Numbered from the stretch's first letter, positions 1 through 9,544 are shown. The stretch is DNA of 64,000 nucleotides from Methanocorpusculum sp. (GCF_030655665.1 NZ_JAUSPQ010000004.1:192948-256947); one strand, 5' to 3'. Notes: a model not told the origin generated them from the letters alone. Made by a program: numbers and translations.

Positions 1-1095
1 GCGGCCAGGATCAACCTGCCCTCCTCGCGAACCGATCAGGAGAACGCCTTTCTTACATTCGGCGATGATCTCATCATACGAGGAGTCGCCTTCTTTGATG
101 TAGGTATTACTCATTCGAACCAAAGGCTGCATACCCGGTTCGGCTCTGGCATGTCCGGCATCTCCAGTCTCCAGACCAACTGCTGCCAGGGTCTCGCGGG
201 AATGCATGTACTTGTGCATGATCCCGCTTTTGATCAGCTCAGTCGGACCAGTGGAAACACCCTCTGCATCGAAGGGTTCGTATCCATATCCGTGCATAGA
301 AGGATCATCTATGATGGTGACGAGAGAGGAGCCCACCTGTTCACCCAGTTTGCCGGCAAGGACGGACACGCCATCTCGTACGGCATCTCCTTCGCTTGCA
401 TGACCTACCGCTTCGTGGGCAAACACGCCGCCGATGGCAGGGTCCAATACGGCGGGCATACGTCCGCCGGAGACGACGGATGCATCCAGAAGTTCAACTG
501 CGCGTTTCGCACACTTCTCGCCGTATGGAATATACTCTTTTAATGAGAGGGGGCCGACTACCGCCTCCTGCTCATAGTTCATCTGCATGTCGGCACCGCG
601 GTTTGCTATCGCCGAGATAGTAAAGAGCGTGCGGCAGACCGAGGAGGTTGCCGAGTATCCATTACAATCTTCGAAGATGACATCCTGATACTGCTCAGAA
701 TATCGTGCTGAGGTGCTGCTGATCCCCGGAATTTTTGCGGACGATTCGAGAAGAAGAAGCTGCGCGGCTTTTTCCTCAAGCGGGGTTTCTGCCTGATCTT
801 TTGCCGAACATACCCAGGAACGCGGAGATCCCAAAGGAATATCGGCGATTTCTGCATGGACACCGGCAAGTCGTGCCGAGGCTGCAGCTTTTTGGATGCA
901 GGCATCCTTCATTTTTTTATCGTTCATATCGATCGATGAAGCACAGTAGTACCCCCAGCCGTTTTCACCTAATACCCGGAAGAGAGCTTTTCCGTAAAAA
1001 GAGGAGCCGGCGTTTTCGATTACCCGGTTCTCGGTCTGGATGGATGTGATCGTCCCCCTGACGTAACGGATGTCAAAGTATCGTATTTTTTCCAT
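1..1095 (-). CDS. tldD: TldD/PmbA-family metalloprotease, 3' end missing
   Basis: The reading frame is open from an ATG at 1095 to the window edge, so 365 residues are visible and the C-terminus is cut off. Residues 227-232 read HEAVGH, the zinc-binding HExxH signature of TldD. The flanking text (ASEGD, then DDPSMHGYGYEPFDAEGV) is typical of TldD rather than PmbA, which lacks the motif. In bacteria TldD pairs with PmbA/TldE to trim peptides; archaeal substrates are unknown. The partner gene would be expected just beyond the left edge. Family assignment is firm; substrate is not. Confidence 0.9.
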   Translation of the reverse strand, partial: MEKIRYFDIRYVRGTITSIQTENRVIENAGSSFYGKALFRVLGENGWGYYCASSIDMNDKKMKDACIQKAAASARLAGVHAEIADIPLGSPRSWVCSAKDQAETPLEEKAAQLLLLESSAKIPGISSTSARYSEQYQDVIFEDCNGYSATSSVCRTLFTISAIANRGADMQMNYEQEAVVGPLSLKEYIPYGEKCAKRAVELLDASVVSGGRMPAVLDPAIGGVFAHEAVGHASEGDAVRDGVSVLAGKLGEQVGSSLVTIIDDPSMHGYGYEPFDAEGVSTGPTELIKSGIMHKYMHSRETLAAVGLETGDAGHARAEPGMQPLVRMSNTYIKEGDSSYDEIIAECKKGVLLIGSRGGQVDPGR

Positions 1096-1179
1096 GATTG
1101 TCTGAGGTACTATTTGATCCTGAAGAATAACATATCTTCTGATATTTCAGGCAGAATAGTTTTGTAAAAAAGAAAAGGA

Positions 1180-1758
1180 TCAGGATCCTATGACATCCGC
1201 ATCAAAGACATCGTCCTCTTCTTTAAGGATGGGGACTGCCTTATCAAAAACGATCGTCTCGTCCTCCGGCGGTTTGATTTCAAACGTGATAAGCCCGACA
1301 ATAGCATTTCTGGTCGCATACGGATCAAGAATCGGACCAAACTTTATCACTTTGGTTCCCCCTGCAGAGATGATGATTGTATGTTTTTTTACCAGGATCG
1401 CATCGATCTTGTCAAAACGCACCTCTTTATATGATCCAGTTCCCGCCATGAGACACAGTCTTCGCGGCGTCAGATATAAACGCGGGCGGTTGAGTTTCAC
1501 GAACCCTGAGATGAGGATGATCAAAGCGATAACTCCGGCCACAGCCGAAACAAGGATCTTTGTCAGGAGCTCAGGTGAAACAAGCCAAAGCGGGAAGACG
1601 GTTTCCAGCACGGGAATAAGAGCGAAGAGAGGTGTAGTTATCCAGATCAACACCGCGATCACTGCGAATATGATGAAGATGATGATATAAGGGAGCAGAT
1701 ACGACCCCTTCCGGCGGTCTTCCCAAACTATGCCTTCATTAAACAAATATTTCGTCAT
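1180..1758 (-). CDS. Membrane protein with PH-like (bPH2) C-terminal domain
   Basis: 192 residues. Two or three hydrophobic segments lie in the first half (about residues 22-44, 46-65 and 66-88), followed by a soluble beta-rich half with the pattern RPRLYLTPRRLCL, then KEVRFDKIDAILVKK, as in bacterial PH-like domain proteins of the YdbS/YdbT type. The tail is acidic. No enzyme motif is visible. It is separated from tldD by a short gap and probably has its own promoter (a TATA-like GTATAT lies near 1796-1801 on the minus strand). Function unknown; the domain call is from pattern only. Confidence 0.6.
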   Translation of the reverse strand: MTKYLFNEGIVWEDRRKGSYLLPYIIIFIIFAVIAVLIWITTPLFALIPVLETVFPLWLVSPELLTKILVSAVAGVIALIILISGFVKLNRPRLYLTPRRLCLMAGTGSYKEVRFDKIDAILVKKHTIIISAGGTKVIKFGPILDPYATRNAIVGLITFEIKPPEDETIVFDKAVPILKEEDDVFDADVIGS

Positions 1759-1805
1759 AGCATCACGTAAATGAAATAAAATACGACGTGGGGATAGATA
1801 TACCT

Positions 1806-1819
1806 TAGGTTATTACCTA
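1806..1819. repeat. Short inverted repeat upstream of the PH-like gene
   Basis: TAGGT, four bases, ACCTA forms a small perfect inverted repeat about 50 bases upstream of the PH-like gene start. It could be an operator or chance; nothing else supports a role. Confidence 0.3.
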
Positions 1820-1928
1820 GGGAGTGAGATCCGGCCGGGATGAGTGCCAAGTTGTCAGTATTTCCTCTATTTCCATCACTGTGGAAAAAGGGATATATTA
1901 TTTCAAACCGGAGAGGTTAAACTAACTC

Positions 1929-1937
1929 AAAAAAAAA
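1929..1937 (-). terminator. Oligo-T terminator after lonB
   Basis: Nine T residues on the minus strand follow the lonB stop codon by about 17 bases, after a C/T-rich stretch. Archaeal RNA polymerase terminates on T tracts without a required hairpin, so this is the likely end of the lonB transcript. Confidence 0.55.
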
Positions 1938-1954
1938 GGAGAGGGGGGAGGACT

Positions 1955-3988
1955 TCACGCATCAACTTTTTCAACAGGCATCGGCATCTTCGGGATGTCC
2001 ATATGCTTGCCGATCTGGAGAAGTTTCTGTTCGAACGCCACTTTATCCTCGGGAACGAGAGCGTATCTGAGTACTTCTTCGATCCTGGTTACCGGGATGA
2101 TGGTGACCATATCGGTGTACCGTTCCTCAATGAGGACATCCGCAAGGTTCGACTGCGGGATGATGATCGTATGGATCCCGGCCTTTGCGGCAGCCTCGAT
2201 TTTGTAGGTGACGCCGCCGATCGGGAGAACATCTCCACGGACCGAAAGTGATCCGGTCATCGCCACATCCTGACGGACAGGAATATTCTCGAGAGCACTG
2301 ATCACCGCGGTCGCCACGGTAACGGACGCCGAATCTCCTTCAACACCATTGTACGTTCCGATGAACTGGACATGGATATCCACTTTACGGATGTCGGTCC
2401 CGGAGAACTTCTTGATCAGTGCGCTCACGTTTTTGATGGACTCCTGAGCGATTTCCTTCAAGAGACCGGTGGCAATCACCATGCCAGCCCCCTGAGAGGG
2501 CGTGACCTCTGCCGTGATAGGCAGAACTGAGCCGGCATCATTACCGACAACGGCAAGTCCGTTGACCCTGCCGACAAGACTGCCGGAAACGATCGTCAGA
2601 TCATAATCACGTGTCCTGCGGATGTACTCGTCGGAGATCTGATCTTCAACGGAACGGGCGATCTGTTTTGCCGAAACCACATGACTCATCGAGGTGACCG
2701 AGGATCCTTCCTGGATGGCGAGATCTCCGGCGACACGTACAAGACCGCCGAGATCTCTCAGCTTCACCGTCAGGTGCCCTTTTCTGCCTGACCGGCGCTT
2801 TGCCTCACGAAGGATCTCAGAGACAGCCGATGGATCATAATGCGGGATCTTCGTGTCGTTTTTGACTTCCTGCGCTATGAACCTGACAAGTTTTGCCCGG
2901 TTCTCAGGTGTATCATTCATGGTCTCGCTCATGTAGACTTCATATCCGTATCCCCTGATACGACTCCGGAGTGCCGGGTGCATGTGCTGAACGGCATCGA
3001 GATTTCCTGCAGCGATCATCAGGAACCTGCAGGGTACCGGTTCTGTACGGACCATTGCGCCGGACGAACGCTCGGACTGACCGGTGATAGGGAACTCGCC
3101 TTCCTGTAAGGCAGTCAGTAGACTCTGCTGGGACGAAAGTTCAAGGGTGTTCATTTCATCGATGAACAAAACACCTTTGTGTGCCCGGTGGATCGCTCCG
3201 GCCTCGACACGATCATGTGCCGGGGTCTCAAGACCTCCCGACTGGAACGGGTCGTGACGAACGTCACCGAGCAATGCTCCTGCATGGGATCCGGTCCCGT
3301 CCACGAACGGTGCGGTTGAGTCGGGTTTGTTGGAGACAATGAGTTTTGGAACCATCGCGGTTTCTTTTGGCATGAATGAACGGAATGCCATGAAGATGAA
3401 TGCCACAGCGACGATTCCCATCAGAAGCTGACCGGAGATAAGAGCGATCCCGAGAATACCTATGACAAGGATGAGAAGCATGGTATTTTTTGAGGAGGCA
3501 CGTTTGCGTGCCTCTTCTTTGTGGGCCGCAACGATCTCTTTTCCTCTGCCTGCCGGAACCACACGGATGATTGGATTATTGTTATCCTCCGGGTTCGGGT
3601 AGGTCATGATGTCCTGCATCTCCTCTTTGGGAAGGAGTTCGGACATAGCCTTTGCGAGCATGGACTTGCCGGTACCCGGACTGCCTATCATCATGACATG
3701 CCTGCGCTGGGTGGCGGCTTTTCTGATGACATCCACTGCGTGTTCCTGACCGATGACCTGATCAATCAGAGACGGGGGGATTACGAGATCCGCCGTGGTG
3801 TCAAACTGAACTCCTCCGAAAAGTTCGGCATCATATTCGTCAGAGGCATACGCCTCCTTCACAGGCGAAGTATCCCGCGCCGGGATTTCTTCCGTGACTT
3901 GCGCCGGGTTTACGTCCAAAACTGTCCCCATAACAGTTTCTTCAGGTCTTTGTCCCGGATTATCATCATGTTCCATATTGTGTTCCAT
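1955..3988 (-). CDS. lonB: Archaeal membrane-anchored ATP-dependent protease LonB
   Basis: 677 residues. AAA+ module with Walker A at 102-109 (GSPGTGKS) and Walker B at 273-278 (VLFIDE). Between them, residues about 170-202 are two hydrophobic helices, the membrane anchor that defines archaeal LonB. The C-terminal protease domain carries the Ser/Lys dyad: Ser553 in EGDSAS and Lys596 in GGVTYKIEAA. It degrades damaged and regulatory proteins at the inner face of the membrane. An internal Met5 is an alternative start; the first Met follows GAGGT with no spacing, so the true start is uncertain by four residues. Divergent from prs. Confidence 0.97.
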   Translation of the reverse strand: MEHNMEHDDNPGQRPEETVMGTVLDVNPAQVTEEIPARDTSPVKEAYASDEYDAELFGGVQFDTTADLVIPPSLIDQVIGQEHAVDVIRKAATQRRHVMMIGSPGTGKSMLAKAMSELLPKEEMQDIMTYPNPEDNNNPIIRVVPAGRGKEIVAAHKEEARKRASSKNTMLLILVIGILGIALISGQLLMGIVAVAFIFMAFRSFMPKETAMVPKLIVSNKPDSTAPFVDGTGSHAGALLGDVRHDPFQSGGLETPAHDRVEAGAIHRAHKGVLFIDEMNTLELSSQQSLLTALQEGEFPITGQSERSSGAMVRTEPVPCRFLMIAAGNLDAVQHMHPALRSRIRGYGYEVYMSETMNDTPENRAKLVRFIAQEVKNDTKIPHYDPSAVSEILREAKRRSGRKGHLTVKLRDLGGLVRVAGDLAIQEGSSVTSMSHVVSAKQIARSVEDQISDEYIRRTRDYDLTIVSGSLVGRVNGLAVVGNDAGSVLPITAEVTPSQGAGMVIATGLLKEIAQESIKNVSALIKKFSGTDIRKVDIHVQFIGTYNGVEGDSASVTVATAVISALENIPVRQDVAMTGSLSVRGDVLPIGGVTYKIEAAAKAGIHTIIIPQSNLADVLIEERYTDMVTIIPVTRIEEVLRYALVPEDKVAFEQKLLQIGKHMDIPKMPMPVEKVDA

Positions 3989-4068
3989 ACCTCGATTAAA
4001 GATGCTAATATTTGTACTTGATTATGCTTTAAGTAGTTTCAGTAAGAGATAGTTGTTAGAGTCTTATT
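3989..4068. promoter_or_regulatory. Divergent lonB / prs promoter region
   Basis: This 80-base AT-rich gap separates divergent lonB and prs. A TATA-like CTTTAAGTA at 4027-4035 fits prs with a leader of roughly ten bases. For lonB an AAATATTA-type box near 4005-4013 on the minus strand would fit. Boxes are inferred from position and composition only. Confidence 0.45.
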
Positions 4069-4914
4069 ATGAAAGTAGTTTATACCGAAAAAAGCCAGGT
4101 TCTCGCGGCACGCACAGCGCAGAAGCTCGGCTGTGATCTATCAGAAGTAAAATACACTACATTCCCGGACGGCGAGCAATCCATACGCATAATGGATGAT
4201 GACGACCAGATGATAATCATTGCAAGTACGGTCGATCCCGAGTCTACTCTGCAGGCCATTCTTCTGCTTGATGCCTGCGAGGGAAAGGAGACCACACTTG
4301 TTCTGCCATATATGGGATACGCACGGCAGGATAAGAAGTTCAATGAAGGCGAACCGATATCGGCACGGGCAATGGCACGGGCGCTCTCGACCGGCGCAGA
4401 CAGAATTTTTACCATCAATATCCATGACACCTCGATCCTGGCACATTTCCGGTGTCCAGCAAAGAATCTGACGATCGCACCGGAGATCGGGGCATACATC
4501 AGCACGATGGCCCTGGAAAATCCGCTGATCCTGTCGCCTGATGAAGGTGCATGGGAGTTTGCCAAAGGCGTGGCAGAGGTTGGAAAATGGGACTGTGATC
4601 ACCTCGATAAGACACGGCTCTCCGGATCAGAAGTCACGATGGCTCCAAAACATCTTGAGGCGAAAGGCAGAGACTGTATCATCGTGGACGATATCATCGC
4701 GACCGGCGGATCGATGGCAAAAGCGGCCGGGATGCTGCTTGAGCAGGGAGCTGCCTCGGTCAGGGCCGCGGGCGTTCACGGTGTTTTTGCCTCAGGAGGA
4801 TATATCAAACTTATGCAGGCCGGCCTTGCCGATATCGCATCCTCAGATACTATAGAGCGTGCCTCAAGCAGAATCACTGCATCCGGGGTCATCGCAGAAG
4901 CCGTACGTAAATGA
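4069..4914 (+). CDS. prs: Ribose-phosphate pyrophosphokinase (PRPP synthetase)
   Basis: 281 residues, the usual length for the short archaeal class. It makes PRPP from ribose 5-phosphate and ATP for purine, pyrimidine, histidine and NAD synthesis. Visible motifs are the ATP-binding YARQDK at 84-89, the catalytic-flap region, and the PRPP-binding loop CIIVDDIIATGG at 203-214. The stop codon overlaps the start of nob1 by four bases (ATGA), implying translational coupling. Confidence 0.96.
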   Translation: MKVVYTEKSQVLAARTAQKLGCDLSEVKYTTFPDGEQSIRIMDDDDQMIIIASTVDPESTLQAILLLDACEGKETTLVLPYMGYARQDKKFNEGEPISARAMARALSTGADRIFTINIHDTSILAHFRCPAKNLTIAPEIGAYISTMALENPLILSPDEGAWEFAKGVAEVGKWDCDHLDKTRLSGSEVTMAPKHLEAKGRDCIIVDDIIATGGSMAKAAGMLLEQGAASVRAAGVHGVFASGGYIKLMQAGLADIASSDTIERASSRITASGVIAEAVRK

Positions 4915-5387
4915 AATATATTCTGGATTCATCCTATTTTTTTGGCGATTATACTCTTGACGGAGAGCTGTTCACCACACCTGAGGTGGTTGGTGAGCTC
5001 AAGGATCTCGCATCAAAGATGCGGTACGAGATCATGACGGAGAACGGACTCGTCGTAACCGAACCTGAGGCTGAAGATGTGTTTGCGGCAACGAACGCGG
5101 CACTCAAAAGCGGGGATGCCAGAGTTCTTTCCGACACGGACATATCAGTCATCGCTTTGGGCCTGACGCTGGAAGGTACGGTCGTCTCAGATGACTTTGC
5201 CGTACAGAATGTCTGTCGGCATCTGAAGATCCTCAGCAAAAATATTCTGCAGAGAAAAGCAAAGAAACGGGTATGGAAACAGATATGTTCCGGATGCGGA
5301 GCAGAGATTCCTGAAGGGGAATCCGACTGCCCGATCTGCGGTTCGGCTCCGATCAAACGTGGAACGGAAAAAACGGGAAGACGTTGA
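4911..5387 (+). CDS. nob1: Nob1-type PIN endonuclease with zinc ribbon
   Basis: 158 residues. The PIN domain has acidic residues at Asp6 (ILDSSYF), Glu29, Asp75/Asp77 (LSDTDIS) and Asp94/Asp95. A C-terminal zinc ribbon has Cys126, Cys129, Cys140 and Cys143. This is the Nob1 architecture: the nuclease that matures the 3' end of 16S rRNA in the small ribosomal subunit. It is coupled to prs through a four-base overlap. The metal-binding residues all appear present. Confidence 0.9.
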   Translation: MKYILDSSYFFGDYTLDGELFTTPEVVGELKDLASKMRYEIMTENGLVVTEPEAEDVFAATNAALKSGDARVLSDTDISVIALGLTLEGTVVSDDFAVQNVCRHLKILSKNILQRKAKKRVWKQICSGCGAEIPEGESDCPICGSAPIKRGTEKTGRR

Positions 5388-5415
5388 TCCGATCCGCACA
5401 ATACCAATAAATAGA

Positions 5416-6519
5416 TCAGATGAGTCGTCTCCTGACGAACCAGGATATTTTGGCAACAATATTGTGCAGTCCCTCGGTGTATTTTCTTCTGGAATAATGG
5501 ACTACCGGATCGATTATGCTGAGGTTCCCCTTCTCGTCGATTACCGATACGGCCCCATGACCGCAGCATAATCTGAGACGTTTTCCTTTTTTCCTCAACT
5601 CGGCGTCCAATTCAACGGCAAGTTTCATCAGTTCGGCCCGCTCATACCTCCCGAGCTCCCGGTTAATATTGACCGAGGTGATGAGATAATCCGGAATCGA
5701 ACCATAGGTGAGTCTCCACGAGGTGAGGGTCGCGAAGTTAAGAATTGCATCGCTCGTAAAAAGCAGACCAGCTTCAGGTTCATAGAAGAAGAGCTGACCC
5801 GCGAGGTGACCGCCGAGACTCTGCCAGACCTCAAACCGGAGTCCGGCAAAATTGATTTCATCTATGATTGGGAAGATCCCCCGCATTCCTAATGGTTCCG
5901 TTTTACTAAGGCGATATTCCGTAGGATACGCCAGCTGGGAAAATGTATTGACCGTCGTTGTATAGACATGTTCCAGAAGCAGGAGATTGTTGGTGGAGGC
6001 AAAGGAGCGTGAACCGTTCTCCAGAAGCTCTTTCGTGATGGGATGAACGAAGGGAGGGACCGGTAGTAACCCGGTCATTCCCACATGATCAGCATCCCCA
6101 TGAGTACACAAAACATGTTTCACATCGGAAAAGTTGCCGAGACCAAATGCCGACAACATTTTTTGCCAGTCGAAAAAGTTGACCCCGTATCCAGCATCGA
6201 TGAGCAGTTTACCCCCTGGCGTCTGGAAAAGATGGACGCACCCCCCTCCGGGCGGCTGCATCGACCAGAGCACACAGGTATCCGAGAGAATGATCTTCTG
6301 GTAATCGACATAGAAATTTTTTCCGGAATTTCCATACAGGTACAGACCTATACTTTGCATGACCCAGAGAACCTGTTTGGGATCCTTCCCCATGGAAACA
6401 AGTTCCTGCACGGCCGCATCTGCATCAAGGTAGAACTGCTTTTTTTCAGCATCGTTGAACGTGGTGAGATATGGCGTGACTTTCTTCTGAAATGATCCAG
6501 TCACATATTTTGCAGACAT
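5416..6519 (-). CDS. Metallo-beta-lactamase-fold hydrolase
   Basis: 367 residues. The MBL metal motif is THGDADHVG at 139-147, with Asp at the second ligand position where His is usual, followed by a GGHLAGQ segment and the later LFTSDAI with its ligand Asp. The N-terminal 70 residues precede the MBL core and are of unknown type. Substrate cannot be read from sequence. It is convergent with nob1 (28-base gap) and divergent from the PRTase-type regulator. Confidence 0.8.
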   Translation of the reverse strand: MSAKYVTGSFQKKVTPYLTTFNDAEKKQFYLDADAAVQELVSMGKDPKQVLWVMQSIGLYLYGNSGKNFYVDYQKIILSDTCVLWSMQPPGGGCVHLFQTPGGKLLIDAGYGVNFFDWQKMLSAFGLGNFSDVKHVLCTHGDADHVGMTGLLPVPPFVHPITKELLENGSRSFASTNNLLLLEHVYTTTVNTFSQLAYPTEYRLSKTEPLGMRGIFPIIDEINFAGLRFEVWQSLGGHLAGQLFFYEPEAGLLFTSDAILNFATLTSWRLTYGSIPDYLITSVNINRELGRYERAELMKLAVELDAELRKKGKRLRLCCGHGAVSVIDEKGNLSIIDPVVHYSRRKYTEGLHNIVAKISWFVRRRLI

Positions 6520-6611
6520 ATCTGGTGAATTGTTAGACTTTTCAGTTTTAGTAGGTTTCCCATAATTTCTGCCGGATGGACCTGCATTTCAACAGAGACT
6601 CTTCACAAAAG

Positions 6612-6619
6612 CATATATA
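6612..6619 (+). promoter_or_regulatory. TATA box of the PRTase-type regulator
   Basis: CATATATA is centred 28 bases before the ATG at 6644. That places the transcription start at or just before the ATG, so the message is probably leaderless; no ribosome binding site is visible. Confidence 0.6.
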
Positions 6620-6643
6620 GCGGGAAAAGCGATTATTTCTCAT

Positions 6644-7240
6644 ATGTCTTCCTTAGAAGAGCTCATGACAAAAGCAAAAGACCTTCATACCGAAGGGCAC
6701 TCCTCGGGTCAGATCGCTGATGAACTCAGCCTTTCGGTCGATACGGTCACCTGGCTTCTGACGCAGGGGAAAGCCGGCATTGCTGCACCAAAAGATGTAC
6801 ATATCGACTGGACGAACGTCAGTTCGAACACCACACTCCTCGGCGGGATCTCAGCCATGATGCTGGCCCACTTTGAAGCGGCAAATGAAGAGGAGGAAGG
6901 AATCGATACGGTCGTCGGAATATCTGTATCAGGCGTGCCTATTGCAACAATGATCGCTGCAGAGGACGGACTGAATCTTGCCATCTATCACCCGTCAAAA
7001 CACAATCCCGAAGGAAAAATAGGTTCCATTTCCGGAAACTTCAGCAAAGTCTCCCAGAAACGATGTATCATCGTGGACGATTGTATCACGACCGGCAACA
7101 CTCTGACTGAGATCGTAAATTATCTGCGTCGCCACAAAGCCACCCCTGTCGGGATATGTGTGATCTTTGATAAGCGCGGTGTCAAAGAAATAGAGGGCGT
7201 TCCGGTCTACTCGCTCTTTACAATTAAACGTATCGACTGA
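6644..7240 (+). CDS. PRTase-like transcriptional regulator (GfcR/PyrE-like family)
   Basis: 198 residues. Residues 1-45 are a helix-turn-helix ([19 protein letters not shown]). The rest is a phosphoribosyltransferase-type domain ending in the PRPP-binding loop [13 protein letters not shown]. This HTH plus PRTase layout is that of archaeal orotate phosphoribosyltransferase-like proteins, one of which (GfcR) regulates sugar catabolism in haloarchaea. Here it more likely senses a phosphoribosyl or nucleotide ligand; true OPRT activity is not excluded. Likely leaderless. Confidence 0.82.
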   Translation: MSSLEELMTKAKDLHTEGHSSGQIADELSLSVDTVTWLLTQGKAGIAAPKDVHIDWTNVSSNTTLLGGISAMMLAHFEAANEEEEGIDTVVGISVSGVPIATMIAAEDGLNLAIYHPSKHNPEGKIGSISGNFSKVSQKRCIIVDDCITTGNTLTEIVNYLRRHKATPVGICVIFDKRGVKEIEGVPVYSLFTIKRID

Positions 7241-7264
7241 ACAATCAACACCCAATACATCATA

Positions 7265-7272
7265 TTTATATA
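7265..7272 (+). promoter_or_regulatory. TATA box and ribosome binding site of the thermosome gene
   Basis: TTTATATA at 7265-7272 predicts a start near 7295. ACAGGAG at 7304-7310 is a good ribosome binding site ten bases before the ATG at 7321, so this message has a short leader, unlike several neighbours. Confidence 0.65.
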
Positions 7273-7320
7273 GAAGTCCAATCCACTTTTTTAACACATT
7301 AGTACAGGAGAATAAAGATT

Positions 7321-8907
7321 ATGGCAAACAACTCAGGTCAGCAGATCGTGATTTTACGTAATAACGTAGAGCACGTCCCGGGGCAGGAAGCTCTTCGCTC
7401 GAATATCATGGCAGCAAAGGTCCTCGGCAATGCAGTGAGAACAACGCTTGGTCCCCGCGGTATGGATAAGATGCTTGTAACGAAAGGAAGTGACGACATC
7501 GTCATCACGAACGACGGAGCAACGATCCTTCATCAGATCCAGGTCGAACACCCGGGTGCAAAACTTGTCGTTGAGGTCGCTGAGACCCAGGACGATGAAT
7601 GCGGTGACGGAACGACGACCGCAGTGGTCCTGGTCGGCTCTTTCATGGAACAGGCCGAACATCTCATTGACACCGGCGTCCACCCGTCAGTGATCTCAAA
7701 GGGATACAACCTCGGTATGATCAAGGCACTCGAACTCCTTGACAAGCTGTCGATCAATGTCACGCCAAAAGACAAAAACATGCTGAAACAGATCGCCAAG
7801 ACCGCGATGACTGGAAAATCCATTGAAAATATGATGGACCTGGCATGCGAAGTCGTTGTTGAAGCAGTTTCCGGAGTCGCAGAGACCACTGGAAAAAAGA
7901 CGCTCGTCAATGAAGACGACATCCTTGTCAAGACAAAACGCAGCGACAGCATGAGTGCAGAACTGATCAAAGGCGTTCTGATCGACAAGACCAGACTCGA
8001 CTCACTGATGCCGAAGAAGATCAAAGGTGTCAAAGCAGCTTTCATTGCAGGTCCGCTTGAGATCACCAAGACCCAGACGAAATCCAAAATCAAGATCACC
8101 TCTGCAGAACAGCTTTCGGCATTCTCCGCAGCAGAACGTGCAACCCTGAAGGCAATGGCCGACAAGTTCGCCGCAACCGGTGTGAACGTCGTTCTCTGTC
8201 AGAAAGGCATCGCCGACCCGGTACAGTATTACCTTGGCGAAAACGGCATCTATGCACTTGAGTTCGTCCCGGAAAAAGATCTGAAATACGCAGCAAAGGC
8301 ACTCGGCGGCCAGGTCATCAACAAACCCGAAGACCTCGCTCCGGAAGTAATCGGAACTGCAGGCAGACTTGATATGCTTGATGACCTTGAGATGACGAAA
8401 CTCTCTGAGTGCAAAAATCCCAAGGCAGTAACTATTCTTCTCCGCGGATCTTCCCAGCACCTTGTCGATGAACTCGAGCGTGCGATCGAAGATGCGACCC
8501 GTGTCGTCCAGGATGTCATCGAAGATGGTTCCTACACGATCGGCGGCGGATCGGTTGAGACCGAACTATCCCTCAGACTCCGTGAGTATGCATCAACCGA
8601 AGGCGGCCGTGTCCAGCTCGCAATCGAAGCATATGCAAAAGCATTCGAGATCATCCCAAAGACCCTTGCCGAAAACTCCGGATTCGACACCGTTGACAAA
8701 GTCATCGATCTCCGTCAGGCCCATGCAATGGGTCAGAAGTACGCAGGTCTCGATGTCTTTACCGGCGCTGTTGTCGATATGAAGGAAAAGGGCGTTGTTG
8801 AACCAAAGAGGGTCAAACGTCAGGCAATCCAGAGTGCCTCAGAGACCGCCATGCTTCTCATCCGCGTTGATGACATGATGGTCTCCAAAGGCGCCGGCCA
8901 GATGTAA
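7321..8907 (+). CDS. thsA: Thermosome (group II chaperonin) subunit
   Basis: 528 residues. ATP-binding and hydrolysis motifs include [17 protein letters not shown] and GDGTTTAVV near the N-terminus and a GGGSVE segment later. It folds proteins in a double-ring cytosolic complex with a built-in lid. The protein ends directly at SKGAGQM and lacks the Gly/Met-rich tail seen in many archaeal thermosome subunits, so it is slightly short. Strong promoter and ribosome binding site fit high expression. Confidence 0.97.
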   Translation: MANNSGQQIVILRNNVEHVPGQEALRSNIMAAKVLGNAVRTTLGPRGMDKMLVTKGSDDIVITNDGATILHQIQVEHPGAKLVVEVAETQDDECGDGTTTAVVLVGSFMEQAEHLIDTGVHPSVISKGYNLGMIKALELLDKLSINVTPKDKNMLKQIAKTAMTGKSIENMMDLACEVVVEAVSGVAETTGKKTLVNEDDILVKTKRSDSMSAELIKGVLIDKTRLDSLMPKKIKGVKAAFIAGPLEITKTQTKSKIKITSAEQLSAFSAAERATLKAMADKFAATGVNVVLCQKGIADPVQYYLGENGIYALEFVPEKDLKYAAKALGGQVINKPEDLAPEVIGTAGRLDMLDDLEMTKLSECKNPKAVTILLRGSSQHLVDELERAIEDATRVVQDVIEDGSYTIGGGSVETELSLRLREYASTEGGRVQLAIEAYAKAFEIIPKTLAENSGFDTVDKVIDLRQAHAMGQKYAGLDVFTGAVVDMKEKGVVEPKRVKRQAIQSASETAMLLIRVDDMMVSKGAGQM

Positions 8908-8924
8908 CGCCGACCATCAATCCC

Positions 8925-8938
8925 ATATATTTTTTACA
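8925..8938 (+). terminator. T-rich terminator after the thermosome gene
   Basis: ATATATTTTTTACATT lies about 20 bases after the thermosome stop and contains six T residues in a row. Probable transcript end before the tRNA-Ser gene. Confidence 0.45.
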
Positions 8939-8963
8939 TTCGAAAACGTATGCTTACTACGCG

Positions 8964-8973
8964 CATATAATTA
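8964..8973 (+). promoter_or_regulatory. TATA box of tRNA-Ser
   Basis: CATATAATTA is centred about 24 bases upstream of the tRNA 5' end, consistent with a transcript that starts close to the mature end. Confidence 0.5.
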
Positions 8974-8991
8974 CGTATCGTATAGATGCCT

Positions 8992-9075
8992 GCCGAGGTA
9001 GTCTAGTCCGGAAGGGCGGTGGCCTCGAAAGCCACTGGTGGCGACACCTCGGGAGTTCAAATCTCCCCCTCGGCG
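8992..9075 (+). tRNA. tRNA-Ser (anticodon CGA)
   Basis: A class II tRNA with a long variable arm. The acceptor stem GCCGAGG pairs with CCTCGGC; the anticodon stem GTGGC/GCCAC encloses the loop CTCGAAA, giving anticodon CGA. The T loop is GTTCAAATC. The discriminator base is G and CCA is not encoded. Confidence 0.95.
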
Positions 9076-9120
9076 TCCTTTATTTTCTATTTTGACTCAT
9101 TATATTTGAGATTTATACAA

Positions 9121-9193
9121 TCAGAAATAATTTTCTGAACCTATCAGCCAGATTTGGAAAGTTCCAAAATTCAGGATTTTCAAAATAAAATCC
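9121..9193. repeat. Three consecutive inverted repeats between tRNA-Ser and a small gene
   Basis: Three perfect inverted repeats follow one another: TCAGAAA-4-TTTCTGA (9121-9138), TTTGGAA-2-TTCCAAA (9153-9168) and GGATTTT-6-AAAATCC (9174-9193). They end about 20 bases before a TATA-like AATATATATA near 9212-9221. They could be operators for the small gene downstream or a structured trailer of the tRNA transcript. Confidence 0.6.
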
Positions 9194-9283
9194 CAAAAAT
9201 CAACCAGAAACAATATATATAGCAAATCCACATTTTCAACTATACTACATTTAAAGATGTAAACCAGATATTCGGAGGTGAAA

Positions 9284-9544
9284 ATGGACTCTTACGCGAT
9301 CCAAAAAAACAGTGAAACAAGCTTCACTGTCATCATCACGAGTCCACATAGTCTCCCATGGAGACCCCTTGATTCGGAGGGGATCAATATAGTCGAGAAT
9401 GACTGTACGGTTGATGAGAACGGGAGGAACTATATCTGGACCGTTGAAGTGGAAAGACCCGGGACTTATGAATTTAAGATCCTGCATCAGAGCGGGGACG
9501 GCGTGTTTAAGAAACTCGTTATCCCCCTCATTTCAGCTGCTTAA
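9284..9544 (+). CDS. Small beta-rich protein, possibly chagasin-like
   Basis: 86 residues from the ATG at 9284. A very strong ribosome binding site GGAGGTGA (9274-9281) decides this start over the GTG at 9278 inside it. The protein has alternating hydrophobic strands (SFTVIIT, YIWTVEV, GTYEFKILHQ, KKLVIPLI). The order of a Trp after the first strand and a GTYEFKI strand recalls inhibitor_I42/chagasin cysteine-peptidase inhibitors, but the NPTTGY loop is replaced by SPHSLPW. No signal peptide. The family call is weak; the gene itself is well supported. Confidence 0.7.
   Translation: MDSYAIQKNSETSFTVIITSPHSLPWRPLDSEGINIVENDCTVDENGRNYIWTVEVERPGTYEFKILHQSGDGVFKKLVIPLISAA

Noticed and set aside
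1844-2251. Plus-strand frame overlapping the lonB end
   Set aside because: It lies mostly antisense to lonB, whose motifs are complete; no start signal.
9121-9193. CRISPR-like repeats
   Set aside because: The three inverted repeats differ in sequence from one another and have no equal spacers; not a CRISPR array. No array was seen elsewhere either.
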